NCBI RefSeq assembly: GCF_012489685.1
Contig: NC_080043.1
Coordinates: 68,131,920 to 68,195,919 of the forward strand
Direction: 5' to 3'
DNA from: Lotus japonicus
Taxonomy: Eukaryota; Streptophyta; Magnoliopsida; Fabales; Fabaceae
DNA: 64,000 nucleotides
In this document: one piece after another, positions 46,559 to 58,080 of the stretch
Layout of the letters: every line of letters starts with the position of its first letter
How positions within the stretch are numbered: position 1 is the first letter of the stretch
Notes under the pieces: model-generated
The model's input: only the letters and a program-made list of their open reading frames with translations
The model's database searches: none
What the model was told of the DNA's origin: nothing
Program-made: the position numbers and the translations under genes

Positions 46559-46954
46559 TGATAACACTGGTAAATCAGATGAATATTATTGAACTGAAAC
46601 TGAGGTTACAACTTGGAATCAATTTGAGAATTGATTCATGGAATCGGAAAATTACAGAGAAATTGGGGAAAAAGGGAAGAATAGTGAAACTAGGATTCCT
46701 ATAGATTCCTCAATCTCTCTCTGGTTCCTCAACCAGAATTCTGAACTCTAATCTTTGATAGATTCATCTGCAAGCTAGCTTCCCCTATTTATACTAACAG
46801 TTGCATAGCTGCAACTGGTAACTACCTCTAACTGCCTACAGCTGGCAACAACTGGCAACTAACTAACTAACTGTTTATTCATTTCCAGTCCCTAACCTCT
46901 TAGCCAATTCACACTCTAGTCCTTTTCCTAGAGTACACATGTTTAAACCTATCA
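46559..46954 (-). repeat. 5' LTR of the gypsy element
   Basis: 396 bp, same TGATAAC...CCTATCA ends as the partner at 36601-37000. Confidence 0.95.
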
Positions 46955-47263
46955 TGTTTCCTTAAAACCTTCCAAATCAGTACACCTGACCCAGTATCCT
47001 AAACCCAAAATCTGTCAATAGAAGTGAAGTTCAATGCTTCTCAATCAATATGGGACCTTTAACAAAGTGAGTAACATAACAAGACCAACCGTAGTTACAA
47101 TAATAAAATGATTCTAGTAGCACGTGACTTTTTATCATGACTAAAGGGATAGTGAGTCCGTTGTGCAATCCATCTTCCTTTGTAAATAAATAAGCAAAGA
47201 TAGGGCAATCATAAAATTACAAATAACATAATGTGTAACTAAAAAGCATCATAATTACCTAGT

Positions 47264-48862
47264 TTACTTTTCCAAAAGACTTCTTGCCATCATTTCACGT
47301 AGAAGTTTCTCTGCCTTAAAATTCTCACCCTTTTCAAAAAGAGCACGAATGATTGTTTCGAAAGTTATGGCATTAGGAATGCAACCATCGTCTTCCATTT
47401 TAGACAACAAGGCCAATGCTTCATCAAACAAACCCTCTTTACAAAGTCCATTGATCATAATAGTATATGTTGGGACAGTTATGTGATAGCCTTTAGTTAA
47501 AAGATCCTGAAAAACATCGTGTGCATTCTTAAGTCTTCCTTCTTTGCACAGTCCATCCATAAGTATACTGTATGTGTGCAAATCTGGCTGAGTCTTTAAT
47601 TTTCTGGATTAAAGCAATTGCCCTGTCAACATGATGACTTTTGCATAAAGCATCCAATAGAGAATTGTAGGTGATTATATCGGTTGGTTGACCTTTAACA
47701 TACATCTCATCAACAAGCTTCCAAGCATGGGAGATTCTCCCTGATTTGAATAAACCATCAATGAGAGAATTGTACGTTACTGTATTAGGAATAATGATTT
47801 TGCAGTCCATTTCTGCAAGGAGATTCAAACTTCATCCACCATTTTAATCTTGCACAATCCATTAATGATAATATTGTAGCTCTGGACATCAGGAGTCACT
47901 CCACTCTGGGCCATGGAGTTCAATATGTCTTTGGCCTTGTTTACTTCACTAACTAGGCAATACCCATCCATTAAAGAATTATAAGTAACAACATTAGGTT
48001 TCACACCTTGTTTCATCATCACAGCTAACACAATTTAAGCTTCTTTCACATTTCCTTCTTTACCTAAAGCATCGACCAATGTATTAAAAGTACAAGCATC
48101 TGGGTCAATGTTTTTTGACACCATTTCATCTAACAACTCAGTTACTTCTTTCAACTGACCCACAATGCAAAATCCATATATTAAACAATTGAAAGTGACA
48201 ACATTAGGTAAAATTCTCTTGGTAACCATTTCAGAATATAAATTGAACGCATCAGTCACAAATTTATCTTTGCAGAGGCTATCAATGACAGTGTTGTACA
48301 TTACCACATTAGGCGTAACCAATTTCCCTTCAATCTTTCGCAGCAACTGCAGTGAAGCTCTTGTTTGTCCCATCTTACATAATCCGTTGATCAAGGTCCC
48401 GTAACTAATTTGATTCAGCTGAAATCCTTGTGCTACCACATGATCATGAAATTGCAGTGCTCTCTGAACCTGACCATTAAGACAAAGACCTTTCAAAAGG
48501 GTAGTGAAGGTGTTGGTGTTGGGCTGATAACCCTTCTTGAGAACTTTGCCCAGCACAGAAAAAGCGGAAGTGATTTGAGCTTGATGGCAGTAACAATTGA
48601 TCAAGATGTTGAGAGTGACAACATCAGGCGTAATTCCACTAAGTTGCAATCGGTGAGAAAGGGAAATAGCAGTGGGGTAATGCTTCATCTTCACAAGGGA
48701 AGTTAAAATCTTGTTAAACTGAATGATGGGTGGGGTAGGACTCGTTCGGAGCAAGCGATTGAAGAAGGAGATGGCATCATCTGCATTGTCAAAGGAAGGA
48801 GGAAGAGAGTGAGAATGAAAAGAAAGAAAAGGGAAGTTCTTTAGCCTCAAAAGTGACGACAT
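47264..48862 (-). pseudogene. Restorer-like PPR pseudogene
   Basis: A close relative of the intact PPR gene at 30590-32245 over nearly its whole length. The likely start is ATG at 48862 (MSSLLRLKNFPFLSFHSHSL), although an open frame extends upstream to 48979. Three lesions are visible against the intact copy: AAA to TAA at 48037-48035 (KEA-stop); a one-base loss near 47830 (AAAGCTT to AAACTT); and an 8-bp loss near 47592. The two deletions sum to nine bases, so the last 105 residues are back in the original frame. C-terminal repeats otherwise read well (TYSILMDGLCKEGRL). The nonsense codon alone would leave about 275 residues and eight repeats. Confidence 0.9.
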
Positions 48863-50130
48863 TGTAACACAAGTGAAAGAGCCTCCACTGTTGCAAGAAC
48901 CTTCACTTGGTTGCACTTGGTACAAAAGCACAATGAGACAAAAATTCAAAAATATACTTTTAAAATTCACCAATTTCAATCAATTTAAGGTAACAAATCA
49001 ATTGGTAAATATTATTTTTCTTTTCTATCACCAATTTCAATCAATTTAAGGTAAACTAGAATATTCTTTAAAGATGCTATATTTATAACAAGTCATACCA
49101 GTAATGGTTTAATCATGGTTTATTTATATTTTTTAAGTAATACCATTTGAGTGTCTTGAATCACGATTCTTCCTCACTCTGTAATCTCCTTCTTCCTCCC
49201 TTCAGACCTTTCTTGCCCGTCCATTTCCGCCCGAGTTCGTATGGGCTAATTAGAAGGCCCTGCTGCCGTTTTTCTCTAGCATTTTCATCTTATACTCGAC
49301 CAAGACCCAATTCGTGTAGTTAAACTCTAAATATTGTGCCTATCTTTTTATAAATATACAAATGGTCTAATACGTCTGAAAAGGGAGATACACATAAAAT
49401 TTTAACTTGAAGGCAAACTTAAAAGTGATGGTAGTGTTTTAAACAGCAGTCATGCCCCCCACAAAGTGACCAATAGAAAGATGCCTAGTGCATTATGTTG
49501 TCATGTCATCAGTTTGACCAGTAAGTTTGTCTGTTCAAATTTGAGTCCTAAAAATTTCTTAAAATTTGCATTTTATCTCCCAATCAATTACCTTAAATTT
49601 GTATCCCTTTTTGCTTCATCATCTTGCTCTCTTCAGCCACGGGTGATTGCTCCATAACCGCAATTCCTTCCTTTGCTTCCACCATTGTGTTCCAATTACC
49701 ACCACCTTTCTACTCCAACACTCCTAATGCGGACCACCCAAAATACATAATTGTCTAAATGCGAGCCTACACGGGGTGGGTGGGGCCGCTTATTCAACTT
49801 TACTTTTTTTTTGTGAGTCATATTAATTTGAGGAACCTTGAGCGATTTTACACTTGAGATCATCCACATCCGACACTACAATTTACAATCCTCTTAGATG
49901 AATTGACAACCTCAAGTTCAATATTGTGTCTATCTCTGTTTTTAAATATTAAAATGGTTCCACATATTTAATAGGTATAAAGAGAAGTAGACATAACATT
50001 TTAACATGAGAGCAAGGTTTAGAAAATCAGACCGACCACTAAATCGATTGAGGTACTTGTTGAAGGTTTAAGGGTTCAATCGGGGGCAAACCAAGGTTGA
50101 ATCGCTAGTAATTAGTTATTAATATTATTG
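48863..50130. other. Intergenic DNA
   Basis: Contains the PPR pseudogene 5' flank, with a tandem phrase CACCAATTTCAATCAATTTAAGGTAA twice (about 48970 and 49030), then AT-rich DNA without a supported gene. Confidence 0.4.
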
Positions 50131-50215
50131 ATTGAACAAAACTAAACCAAATAATCCGTATATAGTTGCATTACATCTTAGCCCATAATTATCAAAATGT
50201 TTTTCTTCCCTTATT
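50131..50215 (+). repeat. Block shared by the TNL and F-box 5' flanks, copy 1
   Basis: AACTAAACCAAA..., TTGCATTACATCTTAGCCCA and TTATCAAAA.GTTTT recur at 60477-60565. The copy ends about 80 bp before the TNL start codon. A W-box (TTGACC, 50230-50235) lies between. Confidence 0.65.
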
Positions 50216-50833
50216 GTGTGTTATGATCGTTGACCATCTTCTTTCTAATTTCCTGTGAACTCGGCAATTTTCAATAGCTATTAGGAACAAGAACATGTCT
50301 TCTTCATCCGTAGGAACCTCTTGGGTTTCTCCAAAAAAGCATGATGTATTCATCAGCTTTCGAGGCGAGGACACCCGAACCAACTTCACATGCCATCTCC
50401 ATTCTTCTCTCTACGACAACGGTATCCGAACATACATAGATTACAAGCTTCGGAAAGGCGATGATGTTTGGCCATCACTTTCCCAAGCAATCCAGGATTC
50501 ACACATATCCATTGTCGTTTTCTCTGAGAACTACGCTTCCTCAAGATGGTGTTTGGAAGAACTCGTCAAGATCATGGAATACCGAAAACATCAGAGTCAG
50601 GTTGTTATCCATGTCTTCTATGAAACAAACCCATCATGCCTTCAGAAGCAGAGAGGGAGTTACGAGGTAGCATTTGCAAACCATGAGCAGCATCTCACCG
50701 ACGATGATTCTGATCAAGACAAACTGCGTAGGTGGAAGACTGCTCTCCCTCAAGCTGCTAACATATTAGGATGGGACGCTCGAACCCCCAGGTAACTGTG
50801 AAATTGATAAAAGTTCGGTTTGGTTTGGACGTT

Positions 50834-50973
50834 TGGTAATTGGTTCAGTTCAGTTTTAATGAACGACTTTAATAGTTCAATATAGTTCGGTCCAGTTCAG
50901 TACAAATAGGGTGGTTTGGTAACTGGTTCAGTTTGGTTTTAATGAACCACTTTAATAGTTCAATATAGTTAGA
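50834..50973. repeat. Imperfect tandem repeat in TNL intron 1
   Basis: Two ~60-bp units (TTCAGTT..GTTTTAATGAAC, then ACTTTAATAGTTCAATATAGTT) spaced by about 80 bp. The text also belongs to the GTTCGGTTTGG type of repeat seen at 60340-60480. Confidence 0.7.
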
Positions 50974-52101
50974 TAAAACTGAATCTCAAATGTTTCAATG
51001 ATACAATGTGGTTTATATACAAATTGGTGGATATGCAGATTGCATTCTCCCTCTGAGAGTAGTGTCAACTAAGTATTAGTTACAACTAGTAAAGTTATCT
51101 TAGTATTAGTGTCAACTAGCTCTACTTAAGTGACTAACTGAGACATGCTAACAATTACAATATCACTTCTCTAACAGTAAGTATGTATGAATGTTGAGAA
51201 TTCTTAATTTGATAAGAGTTAGATGAAGGAAATATAAATTTTCGGATGAAAATGTAGTGTGAAGTCCTGATCAGGTTTAGCTTTTGGCACATTAGCTCCT
51301 CCAACTATAAAATGTAATCAAATGCAATCGTGGCTGTAATGATACCTTTTAGATGATGTTTTATCAACAGTTTACATGTAAAGTGTTTGTGAAATGTCTT
51401 CAGTTAGTTTCTTAAAGCATCAGAGAATATTTCCTCATGTTCTGTTTATTATTTTATATGCTATAGGGATGACTCTCAAGCAATCCACAGTATTGTCAAT
51501 GACGTTTCGCAAAAGCTATACTTTATGTACCCTAATGAACTGAAAGGCATTGTTGCAAGTGATGAACCCTCTAAAGAACTTGATTTATTACTGAAAAGCT
51601 TTCCAATAATTGGAATTTGGGGAATGGGTGGGATAGGTAAGACCACAATCGCTAAAGTTCTGTTTGCCAAGCTCTTCCCCCAGTATGATAGTGCCTGTTT
51701 CTTGGAAAATATAAGAGAAGAATCAGAAAGGGTTGGACTAACATCTTTACGTGATAAGCTTTTCTATAAGCTACTAAAAGAAGAAATTCCTGCGTCTGAT
51801 GTTGTAAGATCCACATCAATTATGAGGAGGCTCAGTAGTAAACAGGTTCTGATTGTACTTGACGATGTAGATAGTTTTGAGCAATTGGAATATTTGTATG
51901 GAGAGCGCAGTGATGTAGGAGAATATATTACACTCATTGTAACAACAAGAGATAGGAAATTGCTTATTGGAAGAGTTGATAAGATATATGAGGTCAACAA
52001 AAAGAATGATGAAGAATCTCTAGAAATTTTTTGCTTGAATGCCTTCAAGGGAAGTCATCCCCATGAAGGATATAAGAATCTTTCAGAGAGGGCAGTCCAT
52101 T

Positions 52102-52265
52102 TGATACACATCATTTAGGTGGCTATATAAGCTAGCTCCATTCTTGTAATTGTTATGTTGTTGATGATGATAGTAATAAAATTCCTAAACCCCTCTTTCT
52201 TTGTTTCTCTCTATTCTCTCTCTGTTTCTATCTTCTTCTCCCCTCTCTAAATTCTTGACCTATCA
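52102..52265 (+). mobile_element. Solo LTR inserted in the TNL NB-ARC exon
   Basis: A 164-bp segment starts TGATACACATC and ends GACCTATCA. It is flanked by a perfect 5-bp duplication CCATT (52097-52101 and 52266-52270). It contains TATATAAG, a TAATAAAAT poly(A)-like text and a CT-rich 3' half, all typical of a small LTR (TRIM-size). Removing it and one CCATT copy gives an uninterrupted NB-ARC reading (AVH then YAKGIPLALKV). No internal retrotransposon sequence remains. Confidence 0.88.
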
Positions 52266-54801
52266 CCATTATGCGAAGGGAATTCCATTAGCTTTAAAAG
52301 TTTTGGGTTCACATCTCTATTCCAGAAGTCGTGAATTTTGGGAAAGTACATTAAGCAAACTTGAGAAGTATCCCAATGAGAAAATTTTGAATGTGCTAAA
52401 AGTGAGCTATGATGGATTAGACAATCCAACCAAGGAAATATTTCTGGACTTTGCATTCTTTTTTCAAAAATAAAGACAAACATATGGCGGTGGGGATAGT
52501 TGATGCATGTGATTTTTTTGCAGGTAGTGGAATACATGACCTTGTAGATAAAGCTCTTATAACTTTTTCATATAATAACAACATACAAATGCATGATTTT
52601 CTGCAAGAAATAGGTTTGGATATAGTTCGTAAAGAGTGTTTGAAAAACCCTAGAAGACGCAGCCGATTGAGGGATAATGAAGTTTATGATGTACTTAAAA
52701 ATAACAGGGTAAGGAAAATATTTACAAACCTAATTTTAGACAATGCTCGTGATAGAAATTGTAGTTAATTTCATGTTGTTTTCTTCTTGTTTTATCAGGG
52801 GACTGACACTATTGAAAGAATAACTTTATATTTGTCTCAAGTAGTAGATTTGCAATGAAGTTCTGATACATTCAAAAAGATGCTTAATTTGAGACTTCTT
52901 CGGTTATATGTCCCCGAGGGTAAGAAACCATACAATGTATATCACTAGACAGTTCTTGAGGCATTTTCTGATAAATTGAGGTATTTTAAGTGGGACAGAT
53001 TCCCTTTATCGTCTCTTCCACCAAACTTTTGTGCTGAGCATCTTGTTGAGATTTGCATGCCACACAGCCATGTTAAAGAACTTTGGCAGGGGGTACATGT
53101 AAAGATATATAAAAATCTATGCTTACATCTTCAGCTTAATAATATGAGGATTTCCCAATTGTGATGTGCTCCCTCCTTTTGAAATTTTTACAGGACCTTG
53201 TGAATTTAGAGTCAATTGAACTCAGTGAGTGTAAACAATTGCTAAAGCTTCTGGATTTGTCTAAGGCGTCAAAGCTTAAAGAAGTGGATCTCTCCGGTTG
53301 TGAAAGCTTGCTTGATGTTCATCCATCTATTTTGTCTCTCAAAACACTTGAAACTTTGATTCTTAACAGGTGCGAAAAACTCAAGAGTCTTAAAAGTGAG
53401 TGGCATTCAAAATCACTAGTGATTGTCAGTGTCAATGGTTGCACAGGACTTGAGGAATTCGCAGTGTCGTCCGATTTGATTGAAAGGTTGGATTTAAGCA
53501 AGACATGAGTCAAGATATTGCACTCATCTATCGATCGTCTAAGCAAGCTTGTGTGGCTCAATCTACAAGGTTTATTGCTAGTGAATCTTCCAGATGAGCT
53601 ATCATGCCTGACATCTCTGGAGGAGCTTAGGATTTTTAGCTGCCGACTAGTTGGCAATAAGAAGCTAAGTGTCATGTTTGACCGCTTGCGATCCTTAAAA
53701 TTACTCCGGTTGTATTGTTGCAGTAATCTGTTGGGACTCCGAGACAACATCATCAACTTATCATCATTACATGAATTGAGGCTCGACAGAAGCAATATTA
53801 AGATTTTGCCTGCAAGCATCAGTTGTCTTCCAAACCTGGAAATTCTATCCTTAAAACATTGTACGTTGCTTCGGTTCGTACATGGGCTTCCACCATTCAT
53901 CAAAGAGCTTTATGTTGTCAACTGTAGCTCATTGACGACGGTATCCCCTTCAAAGTCTTTTTCAATAATCCAGATGGAAGCAGAGGAGAAATACATTTCC
54001 TTTAGGAATGGAACACAACTGAGTGATTGTTCACGCCTTCGGATTATGGAAGACGTCGTGTTTGATATGAAGGTTGATGTATTGCATAATTTATTTGTAA
54101 GATGGGAACACAAGAATAGTGCCCACTTAAATTATAGCAGTGTTAAGGTTTGTCTACCAAGAAGGAGAGTCCCGAGGCATTTTACATATCGAACCAAACT
54201 GTCCTCCTTCACCATTGAACTTCCAAACCCACATTCTGACTTGCTAGGCTTTGTTTACTCTGTGGTTCTTGCTGTTGTTCCACCCCTTAATCAAGTGTTG
54301 TTGGGTGGTGTTAAAATCCATTGTCATTGTGAATGTCGCCTGACAGACGGTACAACTGTGGGAAAAGAGACTACATGGCATGGTGAGCACATCTCAGGAT
54401 TGGATTCCGATCATGTTTTTGTGTGGTTTGATCCATTACATTGCTACAGCTTTCTCCTCTATTATAATAAAGTTGATTCACTTGTTGGCTTCAAGTTCTT
54501 TGTTACAACTGATAGTGGGGAACCTCATGAGCTGATCAAAATTAAGGAGTGTGGTATCCACTTACTCCATGTCTCATGGTTAGAGTTTGGCACGTTCCTG
54601 CGGGAGTCAAAGTTGGACTTGGAATTGAAGTTGAAGTTGGGGTTGAGGTTTGGACTGGTGTTAGACTTGGCGCGGAGATTCAGTGAAGTGGGGTGGGGAC
54701 TATACCAAGCATTGGAGATGGGATGTGAAGTGGACCCATCATTGAAATTAGAGTTAGAATCTCGACGTCGGGTGATTTTAAGGTTGATTTGTGGTTTGTA
54801 A

Positions 54802-55958
54802 GATTTGAACAGAAGATGAAAGAAAATAAAACGTGGGAAAAAAATATGGAAAATGTAGTCAAATGTTGATGTTCCTATGACTGCATAACCGGTATGAATC
54901 CGACTCCTCTTTCGCCATTTTGCTCTTGGAAATATTTGTGCCTCTGTTTTGTTAGTAACCAACAGCAGCAGAAGTTACACCTAAATTGATTACTATTTTT
55001 TAAAGGAGGAGGACTTAACCTGCTCAAGCAAGATGACTTGAGGAAATATTATATCAAATTCTGTTATGGTTTGTGTATATATACCTATCTTAATTCAGGC
55101 GTTGACACTTCTACTTTAGAATTGAATTTATTTATTTTAAGCTTGAATGTACATCAGCTTTCTTCACCCACCAACATCTTTTTATATTGTGATTTATGTG
55201 TAACAGTTTCTATTATCATGATGCCTCTATTGAAGTTTAGTTCTAATCAAATATGGTGCGTATGTTTAGTGCTCATGTTAGGTCATGGAGAAGGTGGTGA
55301 AGCACAAAAGTTCTGGCCATGAAGCACAAAGCTTATATAAGGTGGCTACTCTTTGTGGTAGGCTAAAGAGAACTATAGATGGTAATTCTAGTTAGAAACA
55401 CTACATATTATGGAAGACAATTAATGAAACATTTGACATCCGTATGAATATGTTCACATCTGTCAGGAAATGCTGAGAAACATTAGCCGCACCAGCAAAA
55501 TTGTCAGCAGATGTCACGACATCGAACCAGGTACTGCCATAAACGGTAGATCCTTTGCCTATTAGCTATGGATGCAACACATTTCCACTTGCACTTTTGC
55601 TCCTCATCAACATTTTCCACACTCTCCACCCAAAATTCCACTTGGATTGTGATAGCTATAACTGTTAATGAGTGTTAGATAGAGAGCGAGTGATGAGATG
55701 TCTCGATTCCCTGGTGTAATTGACTTCTGTTATGACTTATAATGTTCTTTGTATTCACATCCAGTTTCTATCAGTTATTCTATGACCAGTGTTTATGTCA
55801 TATCCAAAGCCAATGCCAGGTCCAATTGTATGAAATATTAGGAGCTTTTCTATTACTCTGATTTTATATTTTATATTTGGATGTAGTTCCTACCTTCGGT
55901 AGTGTATATTTTGAGTGTTGTATTTCTAGTGTGTTGCTATGGTAGTCAAAATCCTGAT
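54802..55958. other. TNL 3' flank and intergenic DNA
   Basis: No gene is visible. Open frames up to 94 codons lack motifs. Confidence 0.4.
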
Positions 55959-56465
55959 TGTTGGAATCAAGTGTTAGAGTCAAGTCCCACATCGGAGAAG
56001 TCAAGGTGCGAGGGAGAGTTTATAAGGAGATGGACCCATAAACCTAATGCCTTAAGGTTTTGGGTTAAGATGTGGTGTCCAAGATCTCCTTGGTGTCTCC
56101 TCTCGGCCTTGGCCCGTGGGTCCTCGCTGTGACTCTCCCCAACAAGTGGTATCAAAGCCGATGGTTAGTGTGATCATGGTGATGACTCCTTGTGTCGAAA
56201 GTCTTCCTAGCAATGGTGGCTAGGCGGCGTGTCCCGTTGATGGAGATCCAACGGCGGTGCAAGTAATTGGAGGTTTGCGCTTGAGATGGACTCACACTTG
56301 AGGGGGAGATTGTTGGGATGTCAAGTGTGAGTAAAGAAGTTCCACATTGGATGGTTAGAGGAGATATGAGCACTTTATAAGTGAGAGGACCCATACCCAT
56401 TGCCTTAAAGTTTTGGGTGAAAGATGTGGTGTCCAATCCACTTTGGTGTGCTCATGCAAAGCCCA
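55959..56465 (+). mobile_element. TRIM-like miniature LTR element
   Basis: A 186-bp LTR (55959-56144) starts TGTTGGAATCAAG and ends CTCCCCAACA. It is followed by TGGTATCAAAGC (56147-56158), an iMet-type PBS with one mismatch, then about 140 bp, a PPT GAGGGGGAGAT (56300-56310) and a second LTR from 56311. The second LTR shares ordered blocks (TCCCACAT/TTCCACATTGG, GACCCATA, TGCCTTAA.GTTTTGGGT, GATGTGGTGTCCAA) but is diverged and fades out near 56465. There is no coding. Mobility would depend on other elements. Confidence 0.75.
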
Positions 56466-57687
56466 ATGTGATGATCCCCGGTTTATCCTTTTGCGGCCCA
56501 ACACTGATTTGAATCCCAAATATGCGATTAGTTAGGTGGCCAGTGATTAAGATTAGATGCAAAATCCTAATCTAGTTAAATCTCATTGAAGTTGTGATTA
56601 AAATCTCAATCTCGCAGCCAAATCCCTATTAATGATTTGGAAGAAAACCTGACGTATAGGTTTGCATTTGTTAATGGACTCGGTATCCCAGTCCATCAAC
56701 AAACAACGCAAACTCATTGCCTTGCTCTGCTTCAAGCCTGGCTGCCGTCGTTGATGAAACCGACGTGCATTCCCTGTCCGCCACCTGGTATCCTCCTGCT
56801 TGCGCGCTTGACTCGTCGGAATCTGCCATAAAAGGAGCTTTTGGCCTCTCCCATAAACTTTAACTGTTACAATTTATTACATTCCATTAAAAAATTAAGA
56901 CCTTATTTTTATGATCTAAAAAAATTAGACTTCCACTATTTGTTGATAAAAATTTAAGTGATATTTAGTTTTTAAATTGCTGAATTTTTTTAATTATGAT
57001 AGCTCAAATCAGGTTTTATTCTTAGGCAATATTTTAGAGAGTTTTTTTCTTCTTAAATTACTACAATTTTTTAAACAATCATATTTTTTTTATCAAAACT
57101 TAATAAATGGTGCTCTAAAAATATGTCACTAATAATCTTAATTAAATTCAATCATATCAAATTTTGAATAAAATACTAAACATTAACCAAAATGTCTGTG
57201 TAATGCGAAGAATTCTGATAAATGATATTAGAAATAATATAATTGGAGCTACAATTCTTACAAAGAGATGTGTAGGAATTAAAATATTACTAACCAGGAT
57301 GACTATAATACTTTCTGACTCAGGTTATACTTTTAAATTTCAAATAAGGCAATTCTCATTATCATTATGTTTTGTAATGACAATAATTAAGAGTTACGGA
57401 CAATCTCTTTCTCATATTGGCATATGTCTTCAAAGACCATTATTTACTCATAACTAATTTTATCTGAAGCTTTCAAGAATTACAAGTAAACGAGGGATGA
57501 CGATTCTTGCAACAACAAAATGCATGTTCAACAACAACGAATGCAGTTTGTAAGGATATTTTTACTAGGATTTGATTAAAACTTGAATGTTTTTATAATA
57601 GACATGTATGCTCAATTTATATTTATAATATAAATTTGTCTCGTTCGTATTCTAGCTGGTTTTGCATGGCACGGGTTTAATACTAGT
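56466..57687 (+). mobile_element. AT-rich DNA ending in a Helitron-like 3' terminus
   Basis: The stretch ends GCATGGCACGGGTTTAATA-CTAG-T (CTAG at 57683-57686). The GCACGGGT half-hairpin before CTAG matches the terminus found at 4628-4660 on the other strand, though the left hairpin arm is decayed. The flanking T and following ATAGAA text match the paralogous site at 11233-11240, which lacks the element. The 5' end was not found, and the left half of this interval (56466-56880) may be ordinary intergenic DNA. Confidence 0.45.
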
Positions 57688-58080
57688 ATAGAAATATTCT
57701 CATAATTATTTTTCTGATATTTCTACGTGGCTTTACATTTTATGAGGTTGTTTTCCTAGTGATCCCGGTTCCAAGTTTCAAACGTGCAAGTAATAACGTT
57801 TGTTGACTTCATTCAAACACACTCACACCATCGTGTACATCCTTGTGAGCATTTACTCATATAAGTTATTTTTTTGAGTTACAAGGAGGGGCAAGCCCCA
57901 AAAAGAAAACAAGCTACCTATGAGTGGGAGTAGGGGATGCAACTTCTCTCGATCGTATTTTGAGACAACGGACTATGACATTCTTCAACCAAAGCCTATA
58001 ACAAATGGGTACCGAAGGAAAATCATAGGCTAAATACAAACCAATAATCAATAAGAGACTTAGCTTTCCTATAAGTATGG
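57688..58080 (+). repeat. Dispersed repeat, copy 2 (pair with 11234-11600)
   Basis: Same order and strand as copy 1; the similarity starts directly at the Helitron-like end. Confidence 0.7.

Larger units (their letters stand above)
36601..46954 (-). mobile_element. Ty3/gypsy chromodomain retrotransposon, host of a nested element
   Basis: The LTRs at 36601-37000 and 46559-46954 are flanked by the 5-bp target duplication TGTTT (36596-36600 and 46955-46959). The PBS adjoins the right LTR and the PPT the left LTR, so the element reads on the minus strand. Without the inner insertion it is about 5.3 kb. LTRs differ at about eight sites plus a 4-bp indel (near 2%), so it is older than the inner element. 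Pol has several stops. Confidence 0.95.
50295..54801 (+). pseudogene. TIR-NBS-LRR (TNL) immune receptor pseudogene
   Basis: TNL proteins are cytosolic immune receptors whose TIR domain acts as an NADase. Exon 1 (50295-50791): TIR, KHDVFISFRGEDTRTNF to SRWCLEELVKIMEY (conserved Glu kept). A 675-bp intron follows. Exon 2 (51467-52708): NB-ARC with P-loop GMGGIGKTTIAK, kinase-2 VLIVLDDVD, GIPLALKVLGSHL and MHDFLQEIG. Exon 3 (52799-53098) contains ELWQG. Exon 4 (53194-54801): LRRs, then a C-JID-type domain (LNQVLLGGVKIHCHCEC). Lesions: a solo LTR at 52102-52265 between the NB-ARC AVH and YAKG codons; one extra T in the run 52459-52464; TGA at 52855; TAG near 52947; TGA at 53506. Exon borders are otherwise normal. 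It cannot make a full receptor; a TIR plus partial NB protein is conceivable. Confidence 0.92.

Noticed and set aside
54525..54962. 145-residue minus-strand frame
   Set aside because: It is antisense to the low-complexity C-terminal tail of the TNL gene, with no domain.
55038..55322. 94-residue frame downstream of the TNL gene
   Set aside because: AT-rich, no motif, no conserved neighbour; expected by chance.
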